A stretch of 64,000 bases of DNA from Auricularia sp. M13 (lineage: Eukaryota; Basidiomycota; Agaricomycetes; Auriculariales; Auriculariaceae). Under the pieces are notes generated by a model, which was given only the letters and a program-made list of their open reading frames with translations, was not told the origin of the DNA and ran no database searches. Every line of letters begins with the position of its first letter. Position 1 is the stretch's first letter. Made by a program: the position numbers and the translations under genes. Positions 9,255-19,758 of the stretch are shown piece after piece. The stretch lies in the NCBI GenBank assembly GCA_037042915.1, contig CM073194.1, positions 2,790,001-2,854,000 on the forward strand, written 5' to 3'.

Positions 9255-11352
9255 TCCAGCCAGGCCTCGTAGTCATACACGGGCTCGTCCCCGTCCGTAC
9301 CCACCCGCGGCATCACCTGCCGCAGGTAATCTATCGGCGACGCCGGCAGCACGGCCATCCGCAGGTCGAGCTCCGAGACGATGGGCTGTACCGCGGTCAA
9401 CACGAGCAGAGCGACAGCAAGAGAAACGAGGAATGAGCATGCGTACCTTGTCCGCCACGATGCCCCGGAACGCCTCACGCAGCTGTTCCGGCGTCGTCTG
9501 GTCCTCCGTGATATCGACCTGTTGCGAATAGTGATATTAGGACGGAATGTGTAAGCAAGGCATGAAGCGGGCGACGCACAAGGAGATTGATGAACGCCTC
9601 GTACGTGACTGCGCCGTACATCTGCACGAGCTGGTCGTAAATAATGTCCATATCCGAGTCCTGCCACGCGCATTCAGCAGATGGGAATCAACTGCGTGAG
9701 TAGAAGGAGGTGCGCGTACGGAATAAACGATGCCCAGCGACGCGAGGGCGCCTGCGAGTTCAGCTGGGTGCAGCGTGTTGGTCTCGTCGCGATCGAAATA
9801 GCGGAAGGTGCTTTGAACTGCTCGAGCTGCGCCGGCGTCAGGTTCGTCATGTTGCGCGACACAATCTGCATGCAGTCGCATCAGAAAGGTGAAAACGCAA
9901 GGCAAGGCAAGGGAAGAGGCAACAAGCGGCTGGGCGCACCTGGTTGTCGATAAACGCAATCTTCTTGGCGACGTTCTGCGAGAGGAGCGTGAGCTCGAAC
10001 TCAAGGTCCTGGTGCGTGAACACGGTGTAGTCGTTATCCTCCACGTTCGCCGCCGCGCACTCGTCCTCGGCCGCCTTGACGGTCGATAGCTGTTCCGTCA
10101 GTGGAGGTAATCGCGTCTGGATGGTCTTTACGGCCGCCTGTTGATCCTGCGAACGAGAGTTTCGCGTTCAGCTTCCAATGCAAAGAGGAAGCTGGACGGA
10201 CCTCAAGCGGACCTTCCAGCGATGCGAGCTCGGACGAGATCTTGCGCAACCGTCGCTCAAACTCGTTCGCAAGGTCCGCAAACGCTTTTCGTAGTGTCTC
10301 CTTAATCCTGAATGATCACACCGGCACGAAAGCTCGTCAGTATGCGTTACCATGGGAAGGGTCACGCGAAGATTTACTCGCGAATCTGGGCATTAATCGC
10401 GCGGGAGCGCGTAGCCTCAGCCGCCTCTAATCGTGCCCACTCCGAGTCAATATCCTGATAGTGGCGCAGGCACAATTAGCATTCATTGGCAATGCCCTGC
10501 ACGAGTGAACGAGCAAACGAACCTGCGGCAAGAGCCCCGGCGCGGGGACCCACTCTCTTAGGCCGTAGGTGCGTAATCGCGTCTGGATGTTGCCGTACAG
10601 CGTGCCGAGCTCCTGCTTCTCCGTGACCCACGCGCGCTTTGAGCTCGCCTTGCAGGCGGCGAACGCGGCGGCAGCCGCACGCGCCTCGGGGTACGAGATG
10701 CCGCGCAGCGACGCCTGCGCCCACTCGTCCTGCACCGCGCGCACGGCGGCCAGCAGGATCTTGGCGCGGCGCTCGTAGTCGTTCTTGCTCGTCCAGACGG
10801 ACTGCATGAGCTCGGCGAACTTCTCGACGCGCCGCGCGACGGTCTCTGCTTGGTCCATCGAGGAGAAGGCGTGGAAGAAGGAGGCGATGTAGGTCATGAC
10901 GCTGCGCTCGTCGGGCTTGTTGTCGCATAAGTCTTCGACTTCGAGAAGTTGCTATTGCGGGTGGGTGAGCGAGCAGGTAAAGAGTTCATGTGCGGTGGGG
11001 GCGGGCACGTACTGGGATGCCAAGGTGTTCCTGCGCGACGCGGAAGGCCAGACGCGTATTTCCATGCCGGTCTGTCTGCAATGGGCGTTGGAAGGTCGGC
11101 AAAAGCATGAACCGGTACCCAGAATACCTTGTCAAGCGAGTTGTAGTTGAGGAGGTCTTGCCGGTGGCAATGTATAAGCGCGCAACTGCGCGAAAGCGTC
11201 AGCACTGGGGAACGATGCCAGAGGCAGTGGCGCACAGTGCAAGACCGTCCTGCCAGGAGTAGGTAAAGTCCTGGACGTCGACCTCCTTGTACGGCGCGGT
11301 CTTGCGCTGGCACCACAGCAGCAGGCCCTCCTTTGCGGACACACCCTCCTCG
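9254..11352 (-). pseudogene. Truncated alpha-actinin (CH2, spacer and EF-hands; CH1 missing)
   Basis: Exon 11352-11236 encodes [20 protein letters not shown] and continues to SWQDGLALC. Spliced exon 11185-11128 gives ALIHCHRQDLLNYNSLDK, and exon 11075-11013 gives NTRLAFRVAQEHLGIP: a complete second calponin-homology domain. Exon 10951-10523 starts LLEVEDLCDNKPDERSVMTY, the linker, and runs into the helical spacer. Further exons near 10480-10395, 10310-10200, 10145-9940, 9860-9740 and downstream give the rest of the spacer, then EF-hands (TFRYFDRDETNTLHPAELAG) and the C-terminal lobe (ELDLRMAVLPASPIDYLRQV to YDYEAWLE). Alpha-actinin cross-links F-actin and needs both CH domains. Here nothing resembling CH1 is found upstream of 11352, and after YDYEAWLE the frame continues into unrelated arginine-rich sequence. 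Both ends adjoin plus-strand coiled-coil-like coding sequence. Exons are otherwise undamaged, so the loss is recent, or CH1 lies elsewhere. Confidence 0.8.
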
Positions 11353-12164
11353 CTGCATGTCGGCGTCAGCGACGTTCTGATCGCCATTGCGACCAGCGCG
11401 GCGCGAAAAGATGCTGTGTTGACCGTTGAGCTCGCCGCGGGCGCGCAAGATACAATTCAAGCGGCCTGTGAATTGGACATGGCCGAGTCGATATCCACGA
11501 CAAATTACGCGGAGCACCCTCCAACGTGTAGCGACAGCGAGCCCGTCTTTTTTTCCTCGCTTTGTAACATGGCACAGTGGGTAGTGTCCCGCTCTCGACT
11601 GTCAAACTTGATGCAGGACGTTTTTCGTCATGCAATCCCTCGTCCGGCGATTTGGCATGTACAGACGAACATTTCACCACAACTGTTCAAGATACTTTGC
11701 AGTATGCAGTACTTCCTACGTCCATTGCGCCTGTCAATTCCCCATTAGATTTATCCATGGGCTCCGCACGAGCCCGACGCACCTTCAGTCAGCGGGATAG
11801 CGACCGTCAACGGGACAGCGGAGCTGCTGCCGGCTATTTTCTCTTCAGCTGTCCAAGACGGCCTTTCCGTCTGTTACCAGCGACACTTCCCTCTTGCACC
11901 TACAGACTACACGCTGCCAGTGCTGTCGCTCTTCTCTTTTGACTGTGGCGTCACAAAATTATAGCCAGCCAACCTCGCTGCCGAACCGAGTTTTGCTGAC
12001 CTCTCCGCGCCGCCGTCACTGCGCCGCACGTCTACCATCGCAATCTGGACGAGCTCGTGGACCTTCTGCACGCCCGCGCACTGAACATTACTGAACTGTG
12101 CGCTGCCCACGCTGAAAGCCGCCCCCTGCGGCACTGACTTCCGCAGGCCAGACCGACATCAGAC
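11353..12164 (+). other. Unresolved coding-like stretch, possible 5' exons of next gene
   Basis: Plus-strand frames look coding in pieces: [20 protein letters not shown] from about 11370, LSTVKLDAGRFSSCNPSSGD near 11595, and HVYHRNLDELVDLLHARALN near 12030, the last an amphipathic helix. I could not join them with consistent splice phases, so no model is given. The equivalent minus-strand frames show no sign of the missing alpha-actinin CH1 domain. Confidence 0.3.
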
Positions 12165-13058
12165 ATGCAGCCCACCTGCATGTTCGCCGCCGCCAAGCCT
12201 GCTCGGGCTACTGCAGAGAATTGCTTTGGGGTCGCCCCACAGCAGAGGTGCTCCCTTCCAAAGACCGTAGAAGCCTCTACCAAGGTCGTTGCCGATGAAC
12301 CAGGCAATATTCGCTTCGCCGGTGAAGCAATCCAAGCTGACACCATCGAGGAACGCGTCAAGACGCTCTTAGCAGCCGCTGAAGACCGTATCCTTGCCGC
12401 GGACCAATATGCTGCAGCGGCCGAGCGAAGCACGCGATTCCGCGTTGCTCGCGCGGACGAACACGCTGCTGCCGCCGAAGAACGGGCTGAAATTCGCATC
12501 GCTGCTGCAGAAAAACGAGCTTCCACCATCGAGAAACGAGTCGAGACTCGCATCGCCGCTGCTGAAGACCGTGCAGCTGCCGCTGACATCCATGCTGCTG
12601 CCACTGAGGGACAAGGTGCATTTCGCGTCGTTGCTGCCGACGAGCGTGCTGCTGCCGCCGAGGCACGCTCGGAAATTCGTGTCGCCGCAGCATTTGAGCG
12701 TTCAGTTTCTGCGCTGCAGCGTGCCGCCAGTGCCCAAGCTATTGCCGCCAGCGCCAATATTCGGCACCCACTCACTGAGGATGGTCCTGACGATCTATAC
12801 GAGGTTCGTCTGCTCCATTTATTCAGCACTTGCCTGAATTATTCTGGCAACATCTAGCGCACCGGCTGGGTCCTCGCAAAATGCTTGAGCGGCCTGAGTC
12901 TCGGTCTTTTCTCCCGCTTCATCTGCGATCTGACTATGTCAGGCCTTGTATTCCACTACGTGCGCCTGACATTCTCACCACGGCAGCGTCCCTCTGACGG
13001 ACTGCTGGTCTTCGCCCGTATCTTCAAGGCCGCTGCCCGGGCCTTACACAAGATGTAG
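12165..13058 (+). CDS. Alanine/glutamate-rich coiled-coil repeat protein
   Basis: ATG at 12165; exons 12165-12803 and 12858-13058, joined by a 54-nt intron in phase 0, give 279 residues. Residues from about 60 to 190 are degenerate repeats of 15-20 residues around AAAEDR/AAAEER (for example ERVKTLLAAAEDRILAA, RASTIEKRVETRIAAAEDRA), a strong coiled-coil signature. The C-terminal exon encodes a hydrophobic, possibly membrane-associated part (LSGLSLGLFSRFICDLTMSG) ending in KAAARALHKM. The alternative frame of the last exon is also open for 47 codons, so the C-terminus is uncertain. The minus strand has a 265-codon antisense frame rich in serine and alanine, which I judge a shadow of the repeat. 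Upstream exons may exist. Function unknown. Confidence 0.45.
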
Positions 13059-14550
13059 CTTTTGTGGCTACTCCACCTTGTATCTCTTGTATGCCGTTGT
13101 CTTTGCATTGTCTTTTTGATCTCCCTTCGTGCTGGCTACAGGCTAAGTACGTCACCGTTTCATTCAGCACCAACGTCCTCTTGCTCACCATTCCGCCTGG
13201 ACCATCGTCGACACGATGGGCCCGGTATTTCAACATTGGTATTGCTTGCCCTGACTGGACTTCAGCAAGCCAAACACTTCATGCTCAACAGTCACCTTCA
13301 ATATATCACTGCCCGTTGTGCTGCTTCAATCGGTATCCTCACCTATGAACATCCGTTGACCCAAATTCGACCGTGCTGGCTCCAAGGTCAACCTCATATG
13401 CCGCGAGTCTTGCCCTTCCCAAATTTGTCTATGGGTCTCTCGAAATCACCTCTGCGATCGCTGAGTTTCTACAACCGCCTACATCCTCATTTGTTCCGCA
13501 CCGCTGAGCTCGTCCCCATTCATTGCCTTCGTGCATTCCTGAAGTATTTCGCCCACGTTAGAACATAAAAGAAGAACTCGAGCCCCCGGTACATACTGCC
13601 GTCTATGTTTCCAAGCAGATACGTTCCAGCGAGCATGCTACCAACCTGCCCGTCGTCATTCGAGGTTAGAGCCCGTGTTCAGCGTTACATCATCGGCATT
13701 GCAGTGCGACCTCTGGACACCATGCCGCCCCGGCTGCTTCTCACAACGACGGTGTGTGTGGATCAGCAGTCACAAACCAGCTCCACACGACCCCGAGCCC
13801 GAGCAAGCGCGGTCCTGGCACGCGATGGAGGTGCGAGGACTGGGCGTCACGGAGGATGGATCGAGGTCTTCACGTCCAACAAAGATACCTCGTCGGCGCA
13901 GCTGGACTGCGTCAGCAGCACCCGCGTTAGCGTCGCCCCGGGACTCGTCACAGCGGTCCTGCCATGCGCCGTCGACGCTGTGGAACGCTTTGCCGCAGAC
14001 GCGAGTCGCGCTGCCAACGACATGTTCTTGTGCGTCGGTAGAGATGAACTATTCGACGCTACTAACAAACGCCACACCCGCAGACCTCGTCGTGGCCGCC
14101 CAGTAACGCTTGGCCGAGACCTGCTCCGCCATGATCGAACAGCGCGCGCGTTGTTCCACAGCTCTGCAGGGGAACTTTCCGACTTGACCGTCTCGGAGAG
14201 CGTGCAGCGCACGAGACTAGTCTGGCTGTCCTTGAGTGCTCGTGCACGCGGTCGAGCTGCTCTCTGCGGTTGTCGACGTCTCGTCCTCTCGCGCTGTTGT
14301 CGAACCGCGGTCAGGCCCGGCTTACCCGCCGTCGAGCGCTGCCAGCTCGCGAGCCGCTCAGCTGAGCAGGAGATTTTTTGCCTTCCGTATTGTGGTGTAC
14401 CTTGAATGTGTGATCAGTTCAAGACTCTGTGCACATGATGTGCGTGACACGTACCGTCAACCATGCTCTTGGGGAGGTCTTCGAATTCCAGACATGACCA
14501 GCGACCACCACATATCTTGACCTCACACTGACTGAACTCTGACTAGTAGA
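13059..14550. other. Unresolved region with weak plus-strand frames
   Basis: Open plus-strand frames at 13062-13568 (ends SFYNRLHPHLFRTAELVPIH and then a stop) and 13605-14405 (contains VDAVERFAADASRAANDMFL) have some protein-like segments but no start, domain or consistent splice pattern. They may be decayed members of the local coiled-coil family or non-coding. No RNA gene or repeat is seen. Confidence 0.25.
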
Positions 14551-15733
14551 TTGGCGCCGCGTCCCACAGCGGGGCGTCGGGCACGACGTCGATGGGGAAA
14601 GCCGTTCCGACGGCTCTGCTGTTTCGCACTCCTCCCTCGCATGCTCGCCGCCGAAGAGCCTCTCGCCGCTCAACACCGCAGCCAGTCGACGGTACTCCGC
14701 GACGTTGATTCTCCTCGCTGCGTCGCTGTATGCCCCGGGCACACCGTTGCGTCTACTGCAAAGCTTCTCCGTCCCATTCATACAAAGCCGGCTGTCCTCG
14801 CCATTATTGAGCGCGCTGCTGGCGAGCCATGTCGCGAGCACGTCGCTGACATGCAATATCACTCGCGCTTGCCGCCTGCTCGGCCGAGCCTCGTCGCTCT
14901 TCGTCGGTCTGGTGGCTCAGAGCAACCCACAAGTAATGAAACGTTCGTCGCCGTCGAGCAGAATCGCTCCTCGCGCCGACCAGCGAGATCAATAGCTATC
15001 GACCTTTCGTTCCCTTTGCTCCACAGGCGCATCATTGCCATCCCACAGCGGGCCGTTGTGCGCGCTGTCCCGTCTAGTCCTGCTTGCGCGGTCCATATGC
15101 AACTTGCCCTTAACGAGCTTTATGGGCCCCTTAAGACTGCTCGGTCCGCATTGCTCTCTCAGCGTTTTCTGCGCGCGGCCGCCTTTCATTCCATCGTCAC
15201 TACTGTGCGTCAGTCACATTGCTGTAGGTTCTGCTAACCGACGAACCGTAGCCTCTTTCTCCCTCTCTCCTGCTCCGCACGAGCATCAACCCCGCCAGCC
15301 CACATTTTGCCACCAAATTTCATGTCGCACCTGCCAAACGGCATGCATTCTCTGCAGTCAATCCCGCCGTCATCAACGAACATCCTCTTGTCATTGTTCA
15401 ACAGCAAAAGCGCATAGTTGAGCAGGTGGTACGACGCTTATTAGGACTCAGCATTGTGTTTCTTATTCAATGCAGAATCTGCAGCTCACCGATGACATTG
15501 CTGCTATCAAGGGCAGCGAGCCTGAGCGTACTCCCGTCTTTGCGACTAAACGTGCGCCTGGCGCCCGTAGTACGGAGCGCCAGATGGCCATGGTGGAACG
15601 TGTCGTCGCCGTAGTAGAACGCGTCGTAGCCGTCGTAGAACGCGTCGTCGCCGTCGTAGAACGGGTCGCCGCCGTCGTAGAACGGGTCGCCGCCATCGTA
15701 CAACGACTCGTCGCCGTAGGCATTGATCCTTGA
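14551..15733 (+). CDS. Coiled-coil protein ending in VERVVAV heptads
   Basis: The 3' half is supported by splicing. Exon to 15204 (ends FHSIVTT), intron of 47 nt, exon 15252-15425 (FATKFHVAPAKRHAFSAVNP and on to QQQKRIVEQ), intron of 50 nt, exon 15476-15733. Phases are 0 throughout. The last exon reads NLQLTDDIAAIKGSEPERTP, then six nearly perfect VERVVAV heptads and a short tail. A seven-residue repeat with V at positions a/d and E/R outside is an ideal coiled-coil dimer or trimer. The 5' end is not defined: the frame is open back to 14551 but has no ATG there. The opposite strand is also open across the repeat (FYDGGDP units), but lacks the splice support. Likely related in style to the genes at 8475 and 12165. 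Confidence 0.45.
15592..15717. repeat. Six-copy 21-bp coding minisatellite
   Basis: Six consecutive 21-base units of the form gtagaacgcgtcgtcgccgtc with a few substitutions. On the plus strand each encodes one VERVVAV heptad; the last copy has changed to VQRLVAV. Confidence 0.9.
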
Positions 15734-16219
15734 ATAATCCTCCCACCCGCTCCGTCCCCCCGATGGCGGCTTTTTGATTTCTCTTTTTTTTTTTCCACTT
15801 TGTTTTCGTCCCTGTTCCCTACACATTCAATGAACCATTGAAATCCCAGCTCAAGTTCACATTGTCACCTGTTCTCGAGTATACGCCAATTCGCCTGCTC
15901 TGCCGTCCATTTCCCCGACTCCGATGAGGTGGTTGTGGTCTTTAACCCGAAGAAGCTGTCGCCTTGCGTCACGCCGCCACCAGACAACTGCCCAACGATA
16001 GCTCGATACCGCGCTTCGCCGCCTTGCAAGGTGTTCAGTGCCTTGCAAGACGGTCATTCACGTGCAGTGCAGGCCTGCGTGATGCTCCGTTCAGCAAACG
16101 GGGTTTCACGTTGACCCGCACTGCCCGGAAACCAACGTCTTGCAGGTGCGCAGAGGACGCTCACTGTTGAGCCCAGTGAGCTGTGCTCACTTTTCAGTTA
16201 AAACTTTGCAGACCTTCTA
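15734..16219. other. Intergenic, left flank of the Ngaro element
   Basis: Contains a T-rich run near 15783-15795 just after the coiled-coil gene. I see no gene. Position 16219/16220 is the outer edge of the Ngaro element's B2 repeat. Confidence 0.4.
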
Positions 16220-16361
16220 CATCTTGTTGCCCTGTGTCTGCGCATGAGATTTTCATGCCAGATGGTGTGGGTGTTGCCCAGGTTGGTTGGTTTGGATCGC
16301 CTTTGTTGCGGCTAAGACCAAACCAAGCGAACCAGGCGTGCGAGGCAGAGAGTTGGAACCC
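16220..16361 (-). repeat. Ngaro split repeat B2 (outer)
   Basis: 142-bp direct copy of 16564-16705, beginning catcttgttgccctgtg on the plus strand and ending agagagttggaaccc. Its outer end (CAT at 16220-16222) is the right-hand terminus of the element read 5' to 3'. Confidence 0.9.
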
Positions 16362-16437
16362 TGCCTCCTGGCACGAAACACACAGACAAAACAGAGGAAC
16401 AACATCAAAAAGAAGCGTTTGAAGGGAGGGATGGTGG

Positions 16438-16566
16438 GACGCGACGATTCACCTCTGTGTGCAGAGGTGATGGGTGGCGGAGCGCGTCAGGAAGCAATAC
16501 TTCTGACGTGTCCGCTCCGCCGCAACAAGACGCGATTCTCTGGTCTCTTCGACCGAGAATCCTCAT
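16438..16566 (-). repeat. Ngaro split repeat A2
   Basis: 129-bp direct copy of 22120-22248 with one visible difference (ttctgacg here, ttccgacg in A1). It overlaps B1 by the bases CAT, marking the former circle junction. 16362-16437 between A2 and B2 holds a short unrelated spacer. Confidence 0.9.
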
Positions 16567-16705
16567 CTTGTTGCCCTGTGTCTGCGCATGAGATTTTCAT
16601 GCCAGATGGTGTGGGTGTTGCCCAGGTTGGTTGGTTTGGATCGCCTTTGTTGCGGCTAAGACCAAACCAAGCGAACCAGGCGTGCGAGGCAGAGAGTTGG
16701 AACCC
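16564..16705 (-). repeat. Ngaro split repeat B1 (inner)
   Basis: 142-bp direct copy of B2, lying next to the recombinase gene's 3' end and abutting A2. Confidence 0.9.
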
Positions 16706-16776
16706 AATCAAAGAAAACCAACTCGCAGCTAAGCGAAACCCACAAAGAAAAGAAGAAGTAGAAGTAAACAGAGCTA

Positions 16777-17817
16777 TCAATTATCGCCTGTCCAGTAGAT
16801 ATCGCACAAATCCGTATGCTGCGCGATGATGTTATCTACTGAGCGCCAATACCTCAAGAAAGAGTCAGATTTCCAACGGCCAGACGTCTTGACCACGTCC
16901 GTGTCGACGCCCAAGCGAAGCAATGCCGTTGTACCGCCGATGCGAAAGCAGTGGCCGGAGATGCGCTGCATCCCGGCGGCCTCCCAGATCTCGTTGAGGC
17001 GCGACAGAAACACGCGCTTCGTCAAAGGAATGCGATTCCCCGCGGATCCGATGTACGAGAAGAGCGGGTCCGTAGGCCCGACAGCGTTGTCCTCCAAGTG
17101 CTCCTGGAGCGCGAAGGACGGGTCGTTGTGCCGCTTCGCCAAGTAGATGCGCTCTCCTCTGCGCGCCGTCTTGGTCTTCGGAAGCCATAGCGACGTGATC
17201 GTCTTGTCGGCTGTGCCCCCAGCGCCATGGCGTAGAGCCAGATCGCTGCGCACGGGCAGACGGTCGAAGTCGTATCGGCGGGTGTCTGACAGGATCTCGC
17301 CGAGCCGCAGCTGGCCCCAAAACGCCGTGAGCATGGCAGCCCCGACGCACTGGTCGAATCCGCGACGCGGATTTAGCGCGTTCAAGGCCTCGTCTATCAT
17401 CGCCAGAGTTACAGGCGGGCGCGGGTCGCGTGTCGTGTCGCTCGGAGCGTGCTGAGTCACGGCGTCCAGTATGCGCGCAAGCCGTGGGGAGCCCGCCCAG
17501 AGCAAACCATTCTTTTCGTGTTCGTAGCGCAAGCCAGAAAACATAGCCCGAGCAGCACCGCCAGAATAATCGCCAGCCAACGAGGCAGCGAAAGCGCAGA
17601 GCAGCGGTTCGTCGATGGGCAAGATGCTGTTGCCCAAGTCGACCCGCTCGGCGGCTGCCCACTCCGTAAATTTCGCGAGCGCGCGAGCGTAATTCGCGCG
17701 TGTGGCGTCCGTGATAGCAGAGTCGTGGACGGCCAGCGTCCTAGACCACGTGTCGGACGAGAGCTGGCTCGTCATGTGCGTTGTGCGGTGTGCGGGAAAA
17801 GAGTCGTTCGGTTGCAT
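16777..17817 (-). CDS. Ngaro tyrosine recombinase (integrase), 346 residues
   Basis: First ATG at 17817. The protein has the layout of lambda-integrase-family recombinases: a helical DNA-binding N-terminal part (TRANYARALAKFTEWAA, SLAGDYSGGAARAMFSGLRY) and a catalytic domain. Visible catalytic residues: Arg in GQLRLGEIL, Lys probably in LPKTKTARRG, the His-x2-Arg pair in GHCFRIGGTTA, a Trp replacing the second His in SGRWKS, and the nucleophilic Tyr in FLRYWRS. No frameshift is seen. It would integrate the circular cDNA at a CAT core, as the element's repeats suggest. It is the last ORF of the element; its stop lies about 70 bases from repeat B1. Confidence 0.9.
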   Translation of the reverse strand: MQPNDSFPAHRTTHMTSQLSSDTWSRTLAVHDSAITDATRANYARALAKFTEWAAAERVDLGNSILPIDEPLLCAFAASLAGDYSGGAARAMFSGLRYEHEKNGLLWAGSPRLARILDAVTQHAPSDTTRDPRPPVTLAMIDEALNALNPRRGFDQCVGAAMLTAFWGQLRLGEILSDTRRYDFDRLPVRSDLALRHGAGGTADKTITSLWLPKTKTARRGERIYLAKRHNDPSFALQEHLEDNAVGPTDPLFSYIGSAGNRIPLTKRVFLSRLNEIWEAAGMQRISGHCFRIGGTTALLRLGVDTDVVKTSGRWKSDSFLRYWRSVDNIIAQHTDLCDIYWTGDN

Positions 17818-17946
17818 CCGCCCATCATGCGCCTCGCAAATCTGTCGATCCACAGATCGGCAATCCTCGTGTCACGATCTGCGCGAAGAGTGCCCGTCAG
17901 AAATCCCGCCAAAAGAAAATAAGACAGTTATATTGCATTGCCCTAT

Positions 17947-19758
17947 CTAAGGCACAAAGTCTACCAGGTCTTTAAGAGCAAAAGGAAGTTTGAAGGTGTG
18001 TCTGAAGCGCGGCAGACTCGGCGCAGGTAGCCCGCGCGAAGGCGCGTCCGCTATGTTGTCCTCCGATGCGACCCAGACGCATGTCAACCAGATGTTATAG
18101 TTGAGCATCAAGGCGACCGTGCGTTGGAGCGCGCGATTGGACTCCGAGTTTCTCGACTTCCCTGCCTTCATCGCACCGACTACACCCATGTTGTCGCTGC
18201 GCAGATGGAGGTGCACGTTGTGCACGCCACGCTCGATGGCGGCGCGCAACCCGAGTTCGACGGCGACGGATTCCGCCCAGCCAATGTCGCGCCCATCGGT
18301 CTTCCACCCGCCGCGGAGACGCCAGTGGTCCCACTCGTGGTTGATGACGATGCCGATACCAAAGGAGGTAGACGCGTCCACGTACAGCTGTACGCCGCAA
18401 GGTTCAGGAATCGAGCGGATGGGCATGCCGCAGAACGAGTCACCCAGCTTGTTGCGCCACCAGGACACGTCGTCGAGCGTCAACTGGTTCGGCGAGTGCT
18501 TCGCGAACGAGTTGGGAAAGCCAGCAGCAAAACGCGAGAGAGCAGGCAGCCGCGAGCGCCCTTCCGGTACGACCAAGGAACAGTGAACGAGCTTCCCCAG
18601 CAGGCTCTGCGCGTCCTTCTGAGTGAACCGTGCACCCGGCACCCAAGCCTCGCAAGCGAGCAGATATTTGGCCTTTTTCTTCTCTGTGACTTGCACCGTG
18701 CGGAGGCGCAGGTCCCAGAGAAAGCCGATGTACGGAAACGTGGAGGAGAAAGGCAAAGTCTTCTTGGGGCTCCAAGGCCAACCAAGTTCGTCGGCGAGCG
18801 CGTAGATATCGTCCTCGTGCAAATCATAGTCGCCTGCATCTGTGAGGTAGCGCCAGAATGAGAAGTCGTCAGCCCAGTTGATGGAGTCCGCGCGCGGGTG
18901 ACGATGCTTGAAGATCCCTCGAAACGCGTCTGCGAGGCTTCCCCACAGCCCGCCCGAGGAAGCTGCACCGAATTGGCAGCAGTGGTTGAGTGCGACCTTC
19001 CCTGCCCAGGCGAGAGTGTAGAAAGCCTGTTGCCATGGCAGAACAGGCACCCGACGATGCGCTGCTTTGACATCGAAGATGGCGACCTGTGCGCCCACAG
19101 GTGCGTCTGCGGCCAGTAAGTAGCATTGCGAGAACGTCCCCCAGTCGCAGACGAAGTCTTCCAGATTGATGCCCGCATTAAACGATGGGTCGTCTGGGTC
19201 GTTACGCGGGTGAGAGAAATCCTGGCACACCCTTCCACTCGCGTAGTCCCCGTTCTTGGGCGCGATGGTGAGCGGAGCGTTGCGGAAAGGCCCAATGAGC
19301 CTGCACAACTCGTCGGGATCGAACCACTCAGAGATGCGACCCTCAGCGCGTTCTTCAGCAAACATGGCGTCTATAACGAGCGGGAAGCGGGTCGCCGGTG
19401 TATGGTTATCATAAAGTTTGTATGGAAGCTCGGAGCGGTGGAAGTAGGCGTCAACGGAGTCACGACGCAAGCCAATATCGAAACCAGAGCGCAGACCGAC
19501 GGGAATAGCAGCAAAGAGGGGTAGCAAGCCAGCGGCGCCAAGAGCAAGCTCCCAGGCGTCCGCCTTCAGAGGCGTGACAATGCGGAACGGGTAGCGCGGA
19601 GCGAGAAGAGAAGCAGGATGTGGTGCCGAGTCGTCGTCCACGACGGGAGACGGAGAGCGCGGTGCGTCGGCGGGGGACTCATCCCGAGACCGCTGAGCAT
19701 GCAGAGGCACCGTGTGCGCCACTACCGCAGAGTGAGCAGACATGGCCGTGCTTGCCAT
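17947..19758 (-). CDS. Ngaro reverse transcriptase-RNase H, about 603 residues
   Basis: The ORF is open from 20067, but its first part is a shadow of the gag-like ORF. ATGs at 19758 or 19743 give the likely start, overlapping the gag stop by about 80 bases, so translation may use reinitiation or a shift. The N-terminal part precedes FRNAPLTIAPKNGDYASGRV and VCQDFSHPRN, the fingers region. The catalytic aspartates are in AIFDVKAAHRRVP and in INWADDFSFW, where NWADD replaces the usual YxDD. Downstream, GFLWDLRLRTVQVTEKKK is the thumb/connection region. RNase H residues include LYVDASTSFGIGIV, WAESVAVELGLRAA, LRSDNMGVVGAMKAG and SEDNIADAPSRG (D, E, D, D). The protein ends KDLVDFVP. No internal stop. 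Confidence 0.9.
   Translation of the reverse strand: MASTAMSAHSAVVAHTVPLHAQRSRDESPADAPRSPSPVVDDDSAPHPASLLAPRYPFRIVTPLKADAWELALGAAGLLPLFAAIPVGLRSGFDIGLRRDSVDAYFHRSELPYKLYDNHTPATRFPLVIDAMFAEERAEGRISEWFDPDELCRLIGPFRNAPLTIAPKNGDYASGRVCQDFSHPRNDPDDPSFNAGINLEDFVCDWGTFSQCYLLAADAPVGAQVAIFDVKAAHRRVPVLPWQQAFYTLAWAGKVALNHCCQFGAASSGGLWGSLADAFRGIFKHRHPRADSINWADDFSFWRYLTDAGDYDLHEDDIYALADELGWPWSPKKTLPFSSTFPYIGFLWDLRLRTVQVTEKKKAKYLLACEAWVPGARFTQKDAQSLLGKLVHCSLVVPEGRSRLPALSRFAAGFPNSFAKHSPNQLTLDDVSWWRNKLGDSFCGMPIRSIPEPCGVQLYVDASTSFGIGIVINHEWDHWRLRGGWKTDGRDIGWAESVAVELGLRAAIERGVHNVHLHLRSDNMGVVGAMKAGKSRNSESNRALQRTVALMLNYNIWLTCVWVASEDNIADAPSRGLPAPSLPRFRHTFKLPFALKDLVDFVP

Noticed and set aside
12032-12829. 265-codon minus-strand frame opposite the coiled-coil gene
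   Set aside because: It is a Ser/Ala/Arg-rich shadow of the plus-strand repeat; the plus strand has a matching in-phase splice and a better start.
15467-15826. Minus-strand frame with FYDGGDP repeats
   Set aside because: Only the plus strand joins two upstream exons in phase, so the minus frame is probably a by-product of the 21-bp repeat.
18124-18861. Plus-strand frame opposite the reverse transcriptase
   Set aside because: The minus strand has unambiguous RT and RNase H motifs in one frame.
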